From Luteolibacter rhizosphaerae (GTDB lineage Bacteria; Verrucomicrobiota; Verrucomicrobiia; Verrucomicrobiales; Akkermansiaceae): a stretch of DNA of 64,000 nt. The notes beneath the pieces are model-generated. The model worked only from the letters and a program-made list of their open reading frames with translations. It was not told where the DNA came from and made no database searches. The DNA lies in NCBI RefSeq assembly GCF_025950095.1, contig NZ_JAPDDR010000007.1, forward strand, positions 62,001 to 126,000. Reading direction: 5' to 3'. Positions 42,119 through 51,785 of this stretch are shown in pieces (position 1 is the stretch's first letter; every line of letters begins with the position of its first letter). A program made the position numbers and the translations under genes.

Positions 42119-44707
42119 ATGCATTCCCGCATCCCGCTTGCGTTCGCATTCATCCTACCGGCTGCCGCGGAGACCACCGCACCGGATCCGGCCCATCTCG
42201 AGTTCTTCGAATCGAAGGTCCGGCCCATCCTCAGCCAGCACTGCTACTCCTGCCACTCCGCCGATACCAAGGCCGCGGGCGACTTGCGCGTGGATGATCT
42301 GAACGGCCTGCTCAGCGGCGGCAACAATGGCCCCGCGGTGGTGCCGGGCGATCCCGACAAGAGCCTGCTCATCCAACGCGTGGTGCACAAGCAGGAGCGG
42401 CTCCTGATGCCGAAGGAGAGCGATCCTCTCACGGAATCACAGATCTCCGATCTGCGAACCTGGATTGCCAATGGTGCCGCATGGCCCTTGGAGAAAATTC
42501 CGGAAGACTTGGGCAAGGTGACGGCGAAGTACGATAAACTCCGTAAGAATCATTGGGCATGGCAGCCTCTCGGATCTCCCGCCCTACCCGCCGTGAGGGA
42601 GCAATCCTGGGTCCGGGGAGACATCGATCGCTTCGTGCTCGCGAAGCTGGAAGAGGAGAGCCTGCCACCCGCAAGCGATGCCGATCCCGTAACACTGCTA
42701 CGGCGCCTGAGCTTCGACCTCACCGGACTGCCGCCCGAACCCGATCGCATTGCGGCCTTCATCAAGGATCCATCGCCCGCCGCCTATGAAGCGGAGGTGG
42801 ATCGCTTGCTCACGTCCCCAGGCTTCGCCGAACGCTGGGGCAGACATTGGCTGGATGTGGCGCGCTACGGCGAATCGACCGGACCTTCGCGCAACATTCC
42901 CTATCCGCATGCGTGGAAGTATCGCGACTACGTGCTGGACGCGGTCGCAAGGGACATCCCCTTCGACCGCTTTATCCAGGAGCAGATCGCGGGCGACCTC
43001 TTGCCTGCGGAGGCTGGCCCGGAACGCGATCGCCTGTTGACTGCGACCGGCTTCCTCGCCCTTGGTGTGAAAGACGTGAACCAGCGCTTCAAGGTGCGCT
43101 TCCAAATGGACAACGTGGACGAGAAGATCGACACGGTCACACGCTCCGTCCTCGGGCTTACCGTGAGCTGCGCCCGCTGCCACGACCACAAGTTCGATCC
43201 CGTGCCGATCACGGACTACTATTCCCTGGCCGGCATCTTCACCAGCACGGAGGACGGCGCCGGCGTGCGGAACAAGATGGGCGGTGGCGGCCTCGACTAC
43301 TATGACCCGAAGAATCTGATCCCGCTCTCCACCCAGCCACCCCCGCCGCCTGCGGACCAGGTTGCGGCCTTGGAAGCGAAAGTCGCGGAGACGAAGAAGG
43401 CATGGGATGAGATCCGCGGCACGCCTGAAGGCCTGAAACCGGGACGCAATGGTCAACCGACGCAGCGGCCCTATCGCCTCCGCTATGAACGTGCGCAGGC
43501 TGACCTGCTTGCTTTGGCCGATCCGGCCTCACGCGGATATGCGGTTCATGGCGTGCGGGATGCGGCCAAGGTAGCGGACACCCAGGTGCGCATCCGCGGC
43601 GAAGCCGAGCGTCTCGGCCCCGCGGTTCCACGTGGCTTCCTGAGCGCCTTCGAAGTTCCCGGCACTCCCGCGGTGAATCCATCGCAGAGCGGCCGCCTCG
43701 AACTGGCCCGCTGGCTCACCAGTCCGGAGAACCCTCTGACCCCACGCGTGATCGTGAACCGCACCTGGCATCATCTCTTCGGCCGGGGTCTCGTCAGCAC
43801 CGTCGACAACTTCGGCGTGACCGGCGACACGCCCTCGCATCCTGAGCTCCTCGACTACCTCGCGAAGCGCTTTGTCGAGCAAGGCTGGTCGACCAAGAAA
43901 CTCGTGCGTGAGATCGTCCTGAGCCGTAGCTATCGCTTGGGCTCTGAGGCACCGGACGGCCACCGGCTCAAGGACCCTGACAACCGCTGGATCTGGCGGC
44001 ACTCGCCACGGCGGATGGCGGCCGAGGAAATCCGCGACGCCGTATTGGCATCGAATGGAGAACTACTCGATCGCCCCGCCGCAGAGCATGCCGTGAAGCG
44101 CCTGCGCATGGTCGAGATGCGGGACAACGGCCCCGAAGCCAAGGGCGTTCACGACCGTGCCGATCAGGAACTGGCACGGAGTATCTACCTGCCGCTGATG
44201 CGCGGGGTCACTCCGAAGTCTTTGGAAGCCTTCGACCCGGTTTCCCAAACACTCGTCACCGGGCAGCGCGATGCAACCACGGTCCCGGGCCAGGCTCTCT
44301 TCTTCCTCAACTCCGCCTTCGTGCGCGAACAAGCGCTTGTCTTTGCCAAGGATGTAAATGCCGATACCCGGACGAGCGGGGAGGATCGGATCGATGCCCT
44401 CTATCTCAAGATCCTCGGACGCCACGCAAGCTCCAGCGATATCGCCCAAGCCCGGGATTTCCTGATGGAGTTTGAGCACTCGTGGGAACCACCGCTGCCC
44501 TCCGCAGGACAGGGATCGGGCGCCATCGCGGTGAATGTCACCGGCGGCGGCACGGGGGACGACGCCGCTGCCAATCCGGATGATATCCCGCGCAATGACC
44601 TGACGGCGGTGGACAAGTCCATCGAAGCGCCGGATGCGCGGACAGCGGCTTGGATGAGCCTCATCCAAGCACTCTACGCCTCCGCGGAGTTCCGCTTCAT
44701 CCGCTAA
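42119..44707 (+). CDS. PSCyt1/DUF1549/PSD1 cytochrome-domain protein
   Basis: An 862-residue exported protein. After a short signal peptide (MHSRIPLAFAFILPAAA) comes a planctomycete-type cytochrome c domain with the haem motif CYSCHSADTKAAGDLR. A DUF1549 domain (PSCyt2) follows, with FDLTGLPPEPDRI, ERWGRHWLDVARYGES and CARCHDHKFDPV. The C-terminal DUF1553 (PSD1) domain has RVIVNRTWHHLFGRGLV and PGQALFFLNSAFV. Such proteins are abundant in Planctomycetes and Verrucomicrobia beside DUF1501 proteins and sulfatases, and they are linked to breakdown of complex glycans, possibly by an oxidative step. The enzymatic reaction is not established. The next gene, DUF1501, starts 34 bp downstream and is its usual partner. 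Confidence 0.93.
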   Translation: MHSRIPLAFAFILPAAAETTAPDPAHLEFFESKVRPILSQHCYSCHSADTKAAGDLRVDDLNGLLSGGNNGPAVVPGDPDKSLLIQRVVHKQERLLMPKESDPLTESQISDLRTWIANGAAWPLEKIPEDLGKVTAKYDKLRKNHWAWQPLGSPALPAVREQSWVRGDIDRFVLAKLEEESLPPASDADPVTLLRRLSFDLTGLPPEPDRIAAFIKDPSPAAYEAEVDRLLTSPGFAERWGRHWLDVARYGESTGPSRNIPYPHAWKYRDYVLDAVARDIPFDRFIQEQIAGDLLPAEAGPERDRLLTATGFLALGVKDVNQRFKVRFQMDNVDEKIDTVTRSVLGLTVSCARCHDHKFDPVPITDYYSLAGIFTSTEDGAGVRNKMGGGGLDYYDPKNLIPLSTQPPPPPADQVAALEAKVAETKKAWDEIRGTPEGLKPGRNGQPTQRPYRLRYERAQADLLALADPASRGYAVHGVRDAAKVADTQVRIRGEAERLGPAVPRGFLSAFEVPGTPAVNPSQSGRLELARWLTSPENPLTPRVIVNRTWHHLFGRGLVSTVDNFGVTGDTPSHPELLDYLAKRFVEQGWSTKKLVREIVLSRSYRLGSEAPDGHRLKDPDNRWIWRHSPRRMAAEEIRDAVLASNGELLDRPAAEHAVKRLRMVEMRDNGPEAKGVHDRADQELARSIYLPLMRGVTPKSLEAFDPVSQTLVTGQRDATTVPGQALFFLNSAFVREQALVFAKDVNADTRTSGEDRIDALYLKILGRHASSSDIAQARDFLMEFEHSWEPPLPSAGQGSGAIAVNVTGGGTGDDAAANPDDIPRNDLTAVDKSIEAPDARTAAWMSLIQALYASAEFRFIR

Positions 44708-44741
44708 CTACGGGATCCCTGGTAGAAAACGCATCCACGAC

Positions 44742-46085
44742 ATGAGCATTCATTCACGACGATCGATCCTCAAATCCGCCGGGGCGGGCTTCGGCTACCT
44801 GGCACTGGCAGGCTTGCTCGGGCAGCAGCGCTTGGCAGCCGCCAGTCCGTTGTTACCAAAGCCCCCGCATTTCAAACCGCGCGCAAAGAAGATCATCTTC
44901 ATCTTCATGGAGGGCGCGATGTCCGGCATCGACACCTTCGACTACAAGCCGGTCGTCCAGTCGAACGACGGCAAGACCGGGCCCGGAGGCGGCCGCGTGA
45001 CCGCATCGAAGTTCGCCTTCAAGCAGTATGGCGAGACCGGCACCTGGTTCTCCGAGCTACTGCCGAATATCGCCACCCATGCGGACAAGTTCTGCTGGCT
45101 GAGAGGTCTCCATACCGATACCCCGGCCCACCCTCAGGCGGTGGTTCAGCTCCACACCGGCAGCGCGAATGCGGCCCTCACTCGTCCGAGCATGGGAGCA
45201 TGGCTCCTCTATGGTCTCGGCACCGACAATCAGGACTTGCCGGGCTACATCACCATCAATCCCTCGCCGAACTTCGGCGGCACGGTGAACTATGGAAGCG
45301 CTTTCCTTCCCGCACACTTCCAAGGCACCCGGATCACGGATTCCGGCTTCCTCTCGAATCTCAAGGCACAGTCCGAGGCCGGCCTCCAGCGGCGCCAGCT
45401 TGACCTCGTGCAGTCGATGAATCGCAATCTCGCCGCATCCCCGGGCGCACCGGATCCGGTCGACGGCATCATCGCCTCCTACGAGCTCGGCTTCCGCATG
45501 CAGGACAAGGTCCCGGAGCTGCTGAATATCTCGAAGGAGCCGGAACACGTGAAGGAAGCTTACGGCGTGAAGGATGGCCCCGCAGGAGCCTTCGCGCGGC
45601 AGTGCTTGATGGCCCGGCGCCTGAGCGAGGCGGGAGTGCGCTTCGTCGAGATCTGCCAGCCTGGATGGGATCACCACAACAACCTTCACAAGGGCCTGAT
45701 CGAGCGTTGCGGCAATGTCGACCAGCCGACCTCCGCACTGCTGGCAGACCTGGAACAGCGTGGCCTGCTGGAAGATACCTTGGTCCTTTTCGGGTCGGAG
45801 TTCGGGCGGCAGCCGACATCCCAGGGCCGGGATGGCCGGGATCACAATATCACCGGCTACTCCATGTTCCTGGCGGGAGCCGGCGTGAAGGCGGGCTACA
45901 CCCATGGCGGCACCGACGAGTTCGGGATCCAAGCGGTGGAAGGACAGATGCACACGAACGACCTCCACGCCACCCTGCTGGCCCTGATGGGATTGGATCA
46001 CGAAGCTCTCACCTATCCCTACGGCGGACGCGATTTCCGCCTGACCGATGTCGCCGGCAAGGTCGCGACCGAGATCTTCGCCTGA
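44742..46085 (+). CDS. DUF1501 domain-containing protein, probable Tat substrate
   Basis: A 447-residue protein. The N-terminus SIHSRRSILKSAGAGFGYLA has the twin-arginine pattern followed by a hydrophobic stretch, suggesting folded export. The rest matches DUF1501, a sulfatase/alkaline-phosphatase-fold family: IFIFMEGAMSGIDTFDYKP near the start, GWDHHNNLHKGL, FGSEFGRQPTSQ and DGRDHNITGYS near the end carry the likely metal-binding Asp/His residues. DUF1501 genes almost always follow PSD1 genes, as here (34-bp gap), so the two act together, probably in glycan breakdown. The actual substrate and reaction are unknown. A strong bidirectional terminator follows. Confidence 0.93.
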   Translation: MSIHSRRSILKSAGAGFGYLALAGLLGQQRLAAASPLLPKPPHFKPRAKKIIFIFMEGAMSGIDTFDYKPVVQSNDGKTGPGGGRVTASKFAFKQYGETGTWFSELLPNIATHADKFCWLRGLHTDTPAHPQAVVQLHTGSANAALTRPSMGAWLLYGLGTDNQDLPGYITINPSPNFGGTVNYGSAFLPAHFQGTRITDSGFLSNLKAQSEAGLQRRQLDLVQSMNRNLAASPGAPDPVDGIIASYELGFRMQDKVPELLNISKEPEHVKEAYGVKDGPAGAFARQCLMARRLSEAGVRFVEICQPGWDHHNNLHKGLIERCGNVDQPTSALLADLEQRGLLEDTLVLFGSEFGRQPTSQGRDGRDHNITGYSMFLAGAGVKAGYTHGGTDEFGIQAVEGQMHTNDLHATLLALMGLDHEALTYPYGGRDFRLTDVAGKVATEIFA

Positions 46086-46100
46086 GGCCAAGGCATGAAG

Positions 46101-46131
46101 AAGGCCCGGGGTCGTAGCGACCCCGGGCCTT
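46101..46131. terminator. Bidirectional terminator between DUF1501 and cysA
   Basis: A 14-bp perfect stem, AAGGCCCGGGGTCG (46101-46114) with CGACCCCGGGCCTT (46118-46131), a 3-nt loop and T/A runs on both sides. It serves the convergent DUF1501 and sulfate-import operons. Confidence 0.85.
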
Positions 46132-46148
46132 TTCCGTCACTACCGTGA

Positions 46149-47177
46149 TCAAATGGAGTGATCCTTCGGAGCTTCCTTCTCCGTTTTCTTGGGGCGCTGG
46201 GAAGGTTTGGGATCCGGGAAGCGCAGGCCCACGATGTCACCGTGGGCCAAGGCCATTTCCTCGACTTGGTCTCGCGTGGCCCAGACTTCGATCTCGCGGC
46301 GCGAACCGTTCTCCGGCACCACGCTGAGACGGGCGACCGGACCGGCCACGAAGAGGTGGCTGACGCGACCGGCAAGGTGGACGCCCTCCTCCGCGGCGAA
46401 GCGCAGCTCGATTTCGTGCGGGCGCACGTAGCGACCGTCGTCCAGCTTGTTCACTTCGCCCAGGAACTCGTAGACGAATGATGTCCGAGGTTCATCGTAG
46501 ATACCTTGCGGTGCCCCGGTCTGTTCGATCCGCGCATTCCGCATCACCACCACTTGGTCGGCCAGCTCGAGCGCTTCCTCCTGGTCATGGGTGACGAAGA
46601 GCGTGGTCAATCCGATCTCGTCGTGGAACTGGCGCAGCCAGCGGCGCAGGTCCTTGCGCACCTGGGCATCGAGCGCTCCGAAAGGTTCGTCGAGCAGCAG
46701 GACCTTGGGACGGATGGCCAGGGCGCGGGCCAGGGCCACACGCTGGCGCTGGCCGCCAGACAGCTCGTGAGGCCGGCGCTTGTCCAAGCCGTCGAGCTTC
46801 ACGAGATGCAAAAGCTCCTTCACGCGGGCGTTGATCTCGCTTTTTGCGGGGCGGGCCGCTCCGGGTAGCACCGTCAGGCCGAAGGCGATGTTATCCGCCA
46901 CGGTCATGTGCTTGAAGAGCGCGTAGTGCTGGAAGACGAATCCCACGCCCCGCTTGCCGGCGGGCACGTCGGTCACGTCCTCGCCGTGGAAAAGCACGCG
47001 ACCGCTGCCGGGATCGGCATACTCCAAACCCGCGACGATGCGCAGCAAGGTGGTCTTGCCCGAACCGGAGGGGCCGAGCAGCGCCGTCAGCGAACCATTC
47101 GGCACCTCAAGCGAGACGTCGTCGAGAGCGGTATAGCTGCCGAAAGTCTTGTGGATGGACTGGATGGAAACAGACAT
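46149..47177 (-). CDS. cysA: Sulfate/thiosulfate ABC transporter ATP-binding protein
   Basis: A 342-residue ATPase. Walker A is GPSGSGKTT (residues 35-43), the Q-loop lies in [14 protein letters not shown], the signature is [15 protein letters not shown], Walker B is [12 protein letters not shown], and the H-loop His is in [14 protein letters not shown]. The [14 protein letters not shown] stretch is typical of CysA. A C-terminal TOBE-like regulatory part has [11 protein letters not shown]. It powers sulfate import with the CysT and CysW permeases encoded just upstream; the gap to cysW is 12 bp. It is the last gene of the operon and is followed by a strong terminator. Confidence 0.96.
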   Translation of the reverse strand: MSVSIQSIHKTFGSYTALDDVSLEVPNGSLTALLGPSGSGKTTLLRIVAGLEYADPGSGRVLFHGEDVTDVPAGKRGVGFVFQHYALFKHMTVADNIAFGLTVLPGAARPAKSEINARVKELLHLVKLDGLDKRRPHELSGGQRQRVALARALAIRPKVLLLDEPFGALDAQVRKDLRRWLRQFHDEIGLTTLFVTHDQEEALELADQVVVMRNARIEQTGAPQGIYDEPRTSFVYEFLGEVNKLDDGRYVRPHEIELRFAAEEGVHLAGRVSHLFVAGPVARLSVVPENGSRREIEVWATRDQVEEMALAHGDIVGLRFPDPKPSQRPKKTEKEAPKDHSI

Positions 47178-47189
47178 GGAAGTTTCGGA

Positions 47190-48029
47190 TCAGTGGCGCC
47201 CCTTTGCGGAGTGGCCGGTAAAATGTTCGACAGCGGTCTTCAGACCAAGGGTTACGAGAGCGAGGAGGGCGAGCAGTGCGGCACACGCGAAGGCGGCGCT
47301 GAACTGGTATTCATTGTAGAGCACTTCCACATGGAGCGGCAGGGTGTTGGTCTTGCCACGGATGTGGCCGGACACGACCGACACGGCACCGAACTCTCCC
47401 ATGGCGCGAGCATTGCAGAGCAGCACGCCGTAGAGCAGGCCCCACTTGATATTGGGCACGGTCACGCGGCGGAAGATCTGCCAGCCGTGTGCTCCCAGGG
47501 TCACCGCCGCTTCTTCCTGATCGCTGCCTTGGCTCTCCATCAGCGGAATGAGCTCGCGGGCCACGAAGGGGAAGGTGACGAAAACCGTGGCCAGCACGAT
47601 TCCCGGCAGGGCGAAGATGATCCGGATGTCATGCTCCAGCAGCCAGGGACCGAACCAGCCCTTCGCGCCGAAGAGCAGCACGAACACCAGACCGGCGATG
47701 ACCGGTGAAACGGCGAAGGGTAGGTCGATCAGCGACAGCAGGAAGGAGCGCCCCTTGAAGCGGAACTTCGTGATCAGCCACGCTGCGGCCAGACCGAAGA
47801 CCGTATTGAGTGGCACGGCGATCCCCGCGGCGAGCAGTGTCAGCTTGATCGCCGACAAGGCGGCATCGTCCTCCAACGAAGCGACGAAGACTTCCGTCCC
47901 CCGCCGGAAGGCCTCGATGAACACGGCAGCCAGCGGCAGCAGCAGGAAGAGCGTGAGAATAACGAAGGCGAGGAGGATCAGGATCCATCGCACCGGCGCC
48001 GATTCGGTGGTTGCAGGTCGGTAGGCCAT
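47190..48029 (-). CDS. cysW: Sulfate ABC transporter permease CysW
   Basis: A 279-residue inner-membrane protein with about six hydrophobic segments. The cytoplasmic loop [20 protein letters not shown] is the EAA motif that docks the ATPase. Family motifs of CysW include [35 protein letters not shown] and [17 protein letters not shown]. It pairs with CysT to form the sulfate channel. The gene starts 4 bp after the cysT stop and ends 12 bp before cysA, so it is inside a tight operon. Confidence 0.95.
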   Translation of the reverse strand: MAYRPATTESAPVRWILILLAFVILTLFLLLPLAAVFIEAFRRGTEVFVASLEDDAALSAIKLTLLAAGIAVPLNTVFGLAAAWLITKFRFKGRSFLLSLIDLPFAVSPVIAGLVFVLLFGAKGWFGPWLLEHDIRIIFALPGIVLATVFVTFPFVARELIPLMESQGSDQEEAAVTLGAHGWQIFRRVTVPNIKWGLLYGVLLCNARAMGEFGAVSVVSGHIRGKTNTLPLHVEVLYNEYQFSAAFACAALLALLALVTLGLKTAVEHFTGHSAKGRH

Positions 48030-48033
48030 CGCT

Positions 48034-48852
48034 TCAGCGGGTCTGCCAGTTGAGCCGGCGTTGCAGGAGGTTGATAAGGAAAAGCAGCGCGAAGGACACG
48101 ATCAGCATGCCGGAGGCGATCACCGCGGCAGCCTCGTACTTGAACTGCTCAAGCTGGGAAACGATCAGCAGGGGCAGGATCTCCGTCTTCATCGGCAAGT
48201 TGCCCGAGATGAAGATCACCGAGCCGTATTCCCCGATCGCTCGAGCGAAGGCCAGGGTGAAGCCCGTGATCAGCGCGGGCACGAGCAGCGGGAAGATCAC
48301 CCGCCGGAACGTGGTCCAGCGGTTCGCTCCCAAGCTCGCCGCCGCTTCTTCCAATTCGGCACCCAGGTCTTCCATCACCGGCTGCACCGTCCGCACCACG
48401 AAGGGAAAACCGATGAAGGTGAGCGCGATGAATACCCCGGTGGGCGAATAGGCCCCCTTGATCCCCCATGCGGCCAAGTACTGCCCCAGCCAGCCGGTAG
48501 GGGCATAAATCGCCGTGAGCGTGATGCCCGCCACCGCCGTGGGCAGCGCGAAGGGCAGATCCACGATGGCATCGAGGATCTTTTTCCCGGGGAATTCGTA
48601 TCTAACAAGAACCCAAGCCACCAGCAGCCCGAGCACCATGCTCACCCCCGCCGCCGCAGCACTGGCCCCGAAGGTCAGCTTCGCCGCCGCCAGCACACGC
48701 GGTGAGGTTAGGATTTCCCACCATTGCCCCGGCCCCAGACCGGCAGCCTTGATAAACAGGGCCGCCAGCGGGATGAGGATGATGAGGCTCAGCCAGGTGA
48801 TCGTAATTCCGAGGGACAGCCCGTAGCCGGGTATGACTCGTTGTTTCGCCAT
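48034..48852 (-). CDS. cysT: Sulfate ABC transporter permease CysT
   Basis: A 272-residue inner-membrane protein with about six hydrophobic segments. The EAA loop is [20 protein letters not shown]. CysT features include [19 protein letters not shown] and [19 protein letters not shown]. It forms the membrane channel with CysW. The start ATG at 48852 gives the expected N-terminal region before the first hydrophobic segment. It lies 98 bp after the binding-protein gene and only 4 bp before cysW. Also called cysU in some annotations. Confidence 0.95.
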   Translation of the reverse strand: MAKQRVIPGYGLSLGITITWLSLIILIPLAALFIKAAGLGPGQWWEILTSPRVLAAAKLTFGASAAAAGVSMVLGLLVAWVLVRYEFPGKKILDAIVDLPFALPTAVAGITLTAIYAPTGWLGQYLAAWGIKGAYSPTGVFIALTFIGFPFVVRTVQPVMEDLGAELEEAAASLGANRWTTFRRVIFPLLVPALITGFTLAFARAIGEYGSVIFISGNLPMKTEILPLLIVSQLEQFKYEAAAVIASGMLIVSFALLFLINLLQRRLNWQTR

Positions 48853-48950
48853 GGAAGAAAAGTCGGTGGGAGAGGAAGGCGGAAAGACTGGAGCCGACGG
48901 CTCCAGTCTGATGCCCGGACCTCACAAGCGCAATGCTCGTGAATGCCAAC

Positions 48951-49973
48951 TCACTTCGCTTGATAAGCTTGGTCGAAGGTGCCGCCGTCGTCGAAGTGCG
49001 TCTTCTGGGCCTTGGCCCAACCACCAAAGTCCTTGTCCACGGTGACGAGCGGGATGTCCTTCAGCTTGGAGCTGTACTTTGCCAGGATCTCGGCCTTGCG
49101 CGGACGGTAGAAGTGCTTGCCCGCATAGTCCTGCGCTTCGTCGGTGTAGAGGAATTCGAGGTAAGCTTTCGCCGCTTCCGCCACGCCGTCCTTCTCCGCG
49201 TTCTTGTCGACCACCGCGACCGGCGGCTCGGCCAGGATACTGAGCGACGGATAGACGATCTCGGTTTCACCCGAGAACTCCTTCTCGATCAGGTAGGCTT
49301 CGTTCTCCCACGAGAGGAAAACATCCCCGATCTTACGCTGGGCGAAGGTCGTGGTGGAGCCGCGGGCGCCGGTATCAAGCACCGGCACGTTCTTGAACAG
49401 CGCGCGGATGTAGTCGAGCACCTTGGCTTGGTCCCCTCCGTTCTGCTTCTCGGCCCATGCCCAAGCAGCGAGGTAGTTCCAACGCGCGCCACCGGAAGTC
49501 TTCGGATTCGGCGTGATGACTTGCGTGCCTTCTTTCACCAGATCACCCCAGTCCTTTACACCCTTCGGGTTGCCCTTGCGGACGACAAAGACGATCGTGG
49601 AGGTGTAGGGCGAGCTATTATCCGGCAGCCGGGCCTGCCAGTTGTCCGGCAGCAGCTTCGCCTCGCGTGCGATGACATCGATGTCACCTGCCAAGGCCAA
49701 GGTTACCACATCGGCCGGCTGTCCGTCGATCACGGCGCGCGCTTGCTTACCGGATCCGCCGTGCGACTGGGAGATGGTGATCTTGCCCTTACCATCGGCC
49801 TCCCACTTCTTGACGAAGGCGGCGTTCACCTCCTCGTAGAATTCACGGGTGGGATCGTAGGAGACGTTCTGAAGTTCGATCCCGCCTCCTGCGGAGCCGG
49901 ACTTCTTGCCGCTGCATCCCGGCAGCACGAGCAAGGCGGCGAGTGCGAAGGGAATAAGGTATCGTGCTTTCAT
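48951..49973 (-). CDS. Sulfate-binding lipoprotein of ABC importer
   Basis: A 340-residue solute-binding protein of the Sbp/CysP family. It has a lipoprotein signal with lipobox LVLPGC (Cys20), unlike the soluble periplasmic Sbp of Enterobacteria. Family motifs are LQNVSYDPTREFYEEVN, QSHGGSGKQARAVIDG, ITPNPKTSGGARWNYLAAW and VVDKNAEKDG. It captures sulfate (or thiosulfate) and delivers it to CysT-CysW. The porin gene ends 41 bp upstream and cysT begins 98 bp downstream. Choosing between Sbp and CysP is not possible from this sequence, so no symbol is given. Confidence 0.94.
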   Translation of the reverse strand: MKARYLIPFALAALLVLPGCSGKKSGSAGGGIELQNVSYDPTREFYEEVNAAFVKKWEADGKGKITISQSHGGSGKQARAVIDGQPADVVTLALAGDIDVIAREAKLLPDNWQARLPDNSSPYTSTIVFVVRKGNPKGVKDWGDLVKEGTQVITPNPKTSGGARWNYLAAWAWAEKQNGGDQAKVLDYIRALFKNVPVLDTGARGSTTTFAQRKIGDVFLSWENEAYLIEKEFSGETEIVYPSLSILAEPPVAVVDKNAEKDGVAEAAKAYLEFLYTDEAQDYAGKHFYRPRKAEILAKYSSKLKDIPLVTVDKDFGGWAKAQKTHFDDGGTFDQAYQAK

Positions 49974-50014
49974 GGTTACTACTTGGTTGGGATGAGATTC
50001 GGAAAATTTGTTGT

Positions 50015-51187
50015 TCAGAAGGAGAAGCGGATGCCGGTGAGCCAGGTGACACCGTCGAAGTCACCGCCGTTTCCGCCACCGTCCAAGGTAGCGTACTCCG
50101 CGCCGGCGAGCAGCTTGAGTTTGTCACCGTGGATGAAGTACTGGGTGCCGAGGTAGAAGGCGTGATACTCGTCGCCGCGACCGCTTCCAGTCAGGTTGGG
50201 AGCCTCGCTCTCGTAGCGAGTCTGGCGACGAACGCTGTCCGGGCCATCGCCGGTAGCGAAGGAGTAGCGCCCGACGAGTTGGAGACGTTTCGGGATCAGG
50301 TCGTAGGTAGGTTGGAGGAAGAAGCCGAACACATCCTCGTCCCGGCCTTCGCCGCCGCTGGCATGGTAGCCTTCCGCCACGAAGCCCCACGGTCCCTCTT
50401 GCGCCCAGAAGGTCGCGGAAACAATGTCGTCATAGCGGTCGAGGATCTGGTCATCCCGGTCGTGACCGCTATGCAGCCAGTCCAAGCGGAAGTCCGCACG
50501 GGTCCAGCCGAAGGCTTCCTTCGCATCATAGCCGATGCCTGCTCCATAGCTGTAGGAGCCCCCCAAGGTACCGAACTCGCGATCGGTGTCGTTCGAGTAA
50601 GCTCCAGCCTGCCAGGTGAAATCACCGGTCTTGCCTTCCACGGTCAGGGCCGTGGTCCGGTCGACGCGGAGCTGGTTGAAAATTTGGGAACGCTCGAAGG
50701 TCGGTTGTGCGTTGGTGGATTGGAGGAAATCATAGTAACCGATCAGCGGCTTGGTGCGGCCAAGCGTGATCGACAATGAATCCGTGGGCTTCCAACGGAT
50801 GTAGGCATCGACAAGACGATCGTAGGTATCCTCGAAGCTGTCGTTGCTCTGGAAGTCGAGACGCACTTCCACTTTCTTGTCGAGCAGCTTGGCGTCGAAG
50901 CCGAGGCGCGAGCGCCGGTCTTCCCAAGCGTCCTCGTCCCCTTGGTCGCTATCCAACCAGTAGTACTGGCCCTGATAGCGGCCCCGGAGCTTGAACTCCT
51001 GGAGAATCGGATTCTCTTCGTTTTTGTAGAGGGTGAAAGCTTTCCAGATTTTCTCGAACGAGGCGGTTTCCTCTGCCGAAGGCGTGTCGAGCGGATCGAA
51101 CTCAAATGCAGATGCGGCAAGCGGGGTTGCCGTGAAAAGCGCGAGGGTAAGCGCGCCGCTGCGGCGGTGATTTCGTGGTGTTTTCAT
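50015..51187 (-). CDS. Outer-membrane porin, OprP-like
   Basis: A 390-residue protein with a signal peptide (MKTPRNHRRSGALTLALF, cleavage near AASA). The mature part alternates short hydrophobic strands with Asp/Gly/Tyr turns (LRGRYQGQYYWLDSD, RSRLGFDAKLLDKKVEVRLD, LSITLGRTKPLIGYYDF) and ends in ITGIRFSF with a terminal Phe, as outer-membrane beta-barrels do. It resembles phosphate-selective OprP/OprO-type porins. Its place directly before the sulfate-binding protein (41-bp gap) suggests it lets sulfate cross the outer membrane. Ion selectivity is inferred from the neighbours only. Confidence 0.85.
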   Translation of the reverse strand: MKTPRNHRRSGALTLALFTATPLAASAFEFDPLDTPSAEETASFEKIWKAFTLYKNEENPILQEFKLRGRYQGQYYWLDSDQGDEDAWEDRRSRLGFDAKLLDKKVEVRLDFQSNDSFEDTYDRLVDAYIRWKPTDSLSITLGRTKPLIGYYDFLQSTNAQPTFERSQIFNQLRVDRTTALTVEGKTGDFTWQAGAYSNDTDREFGTLGGSYSYGAGIGYDAKEAFGWTRADFRLDWLHSGHDRDDQILDRYDDIVSATFWAQEGPWGFVAEGYHASGGEGRDEDVFGFFLQPTYDLIPKRLQLVGRYSFATGDGPDSVRRQTRYESEAPNLTGSGRGDEYHAFYLGTQYFIHGDKLKLLAGAEYATLDGGGNGGDFDGVTWLTGIRFSF

Positions 51188-51346
51188 TTCTTGGGTGCTG
51201 CTCCGGGTGGTCCGGTAGCGCTTTAAAAGGAGCCCCCGCAGGAGCGGTAGGCAGTTGGGACGAAAGGAGAGGAAGCCGGATGTCCGGTCGGCCTCTTCTT
51301 TCGAGGGTTCGAAGCGGGTCTCGGTGACCCGCGATGTTAAAAGTTC

Positions 51347-51550
51347 TTATTTCTGAGGCGCGCCGTTGTCGTCGCGACTCGCGGGAAAGCGGGTCTTCTC
51401 CAAGCTCTCGATCTGGGTCACGCGTCCTTCGTGGACAATGATCTGGACGGAGCCGAAGCGGAGACCCGTCACGTTGCGCCGCACCACATCGAGCCAATCG
51501 GCTTCAGGTGGCGGCGTCACGGGAGGCCGTTCATTGGTTTTGGTGTTCAT
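51347..51550 (-). CDS. DUF2292/YezD-like small protein of sulfur operon
   Basis: A 67-residue protein. The ATG at 51550 (MNTKTNERPPVTPPPEADW) is chosen because the conserved domain lies after it; the longer frame adds a Pro/Arg-rich stretch without merit. The conserved part LRFGSVQIIVHEGRVTQIE is the DUF2292 pattern, as in Bacillus YezD, a small protein found in sulfur-assimilation operons. It is cytosolic with no signal peptide. It is the first gene of the porin-Sbp-Cys operon, 159 bp before the porin start. A putative promoter and palindrome lie 84-130 bp upstream of its start codon. Its molecular role is unknown. Confidence 0.8.
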   Translation of the reverse strand: MNTKTNERPPVTPPPEADWLDVVRRNVTGLRFGSVQIIVHEGRVTQIESLEKTRFPASRDDNGAPQK

Positions 51551-51633
51551 CGCTCGGGGCGGTGGAAAAGAAGGGGCGATGCCAGGTTGGATAGATGGCG
51601 CGGAGCGCGTATTCGGCTTTCTTCGAAAGGCGC

Positions 51634-51680
51634 ATCGGTGAATGTGCACCGATCAGTAGGGTTTAAGAGTAGGAGGTCAA
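51634..51680 (-). promoter_or_regulatory. Putative promoter with palindromic operator of the sulfate operon
   Basis: On the minus strand, TTGACC (51680-51675) and TACTGA (51658-51653) lie 16 bp apart. The -10 runs directly into the palindrome ATCGGTG-CACATT-CACCGAT (51653-51634), covering the expected transcription start. The palindrome could be a repressor site or a 5' UTR hairpin. Confidence 0.4.
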
Positions 51681-51735
51681 TGAAGAAAATTATGGGGATT
51701 TTTAAATCGCTGGTTACAAGCGATATAACGCAAAG

Positions 51736-51761
51736 AGGCGGAACCGTTTCCGGTTCCGCCT
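51736..51761 (-). terminator. Hairpin terminator after the glycine-zipper lipoprotein
   Basis: AGGCGGAACCG (51736-51746) pairs with CGGTTCCGCCT (51751-51761) across a 4-nt loop. On the minus strand CTTTGCG follows. It lies 24 bp past the stop of the gene starting at 52268. Confidence 0.75.
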
Positions 51762-51785
51762 CCGCTTTGAAATCCTCGAATTGAA

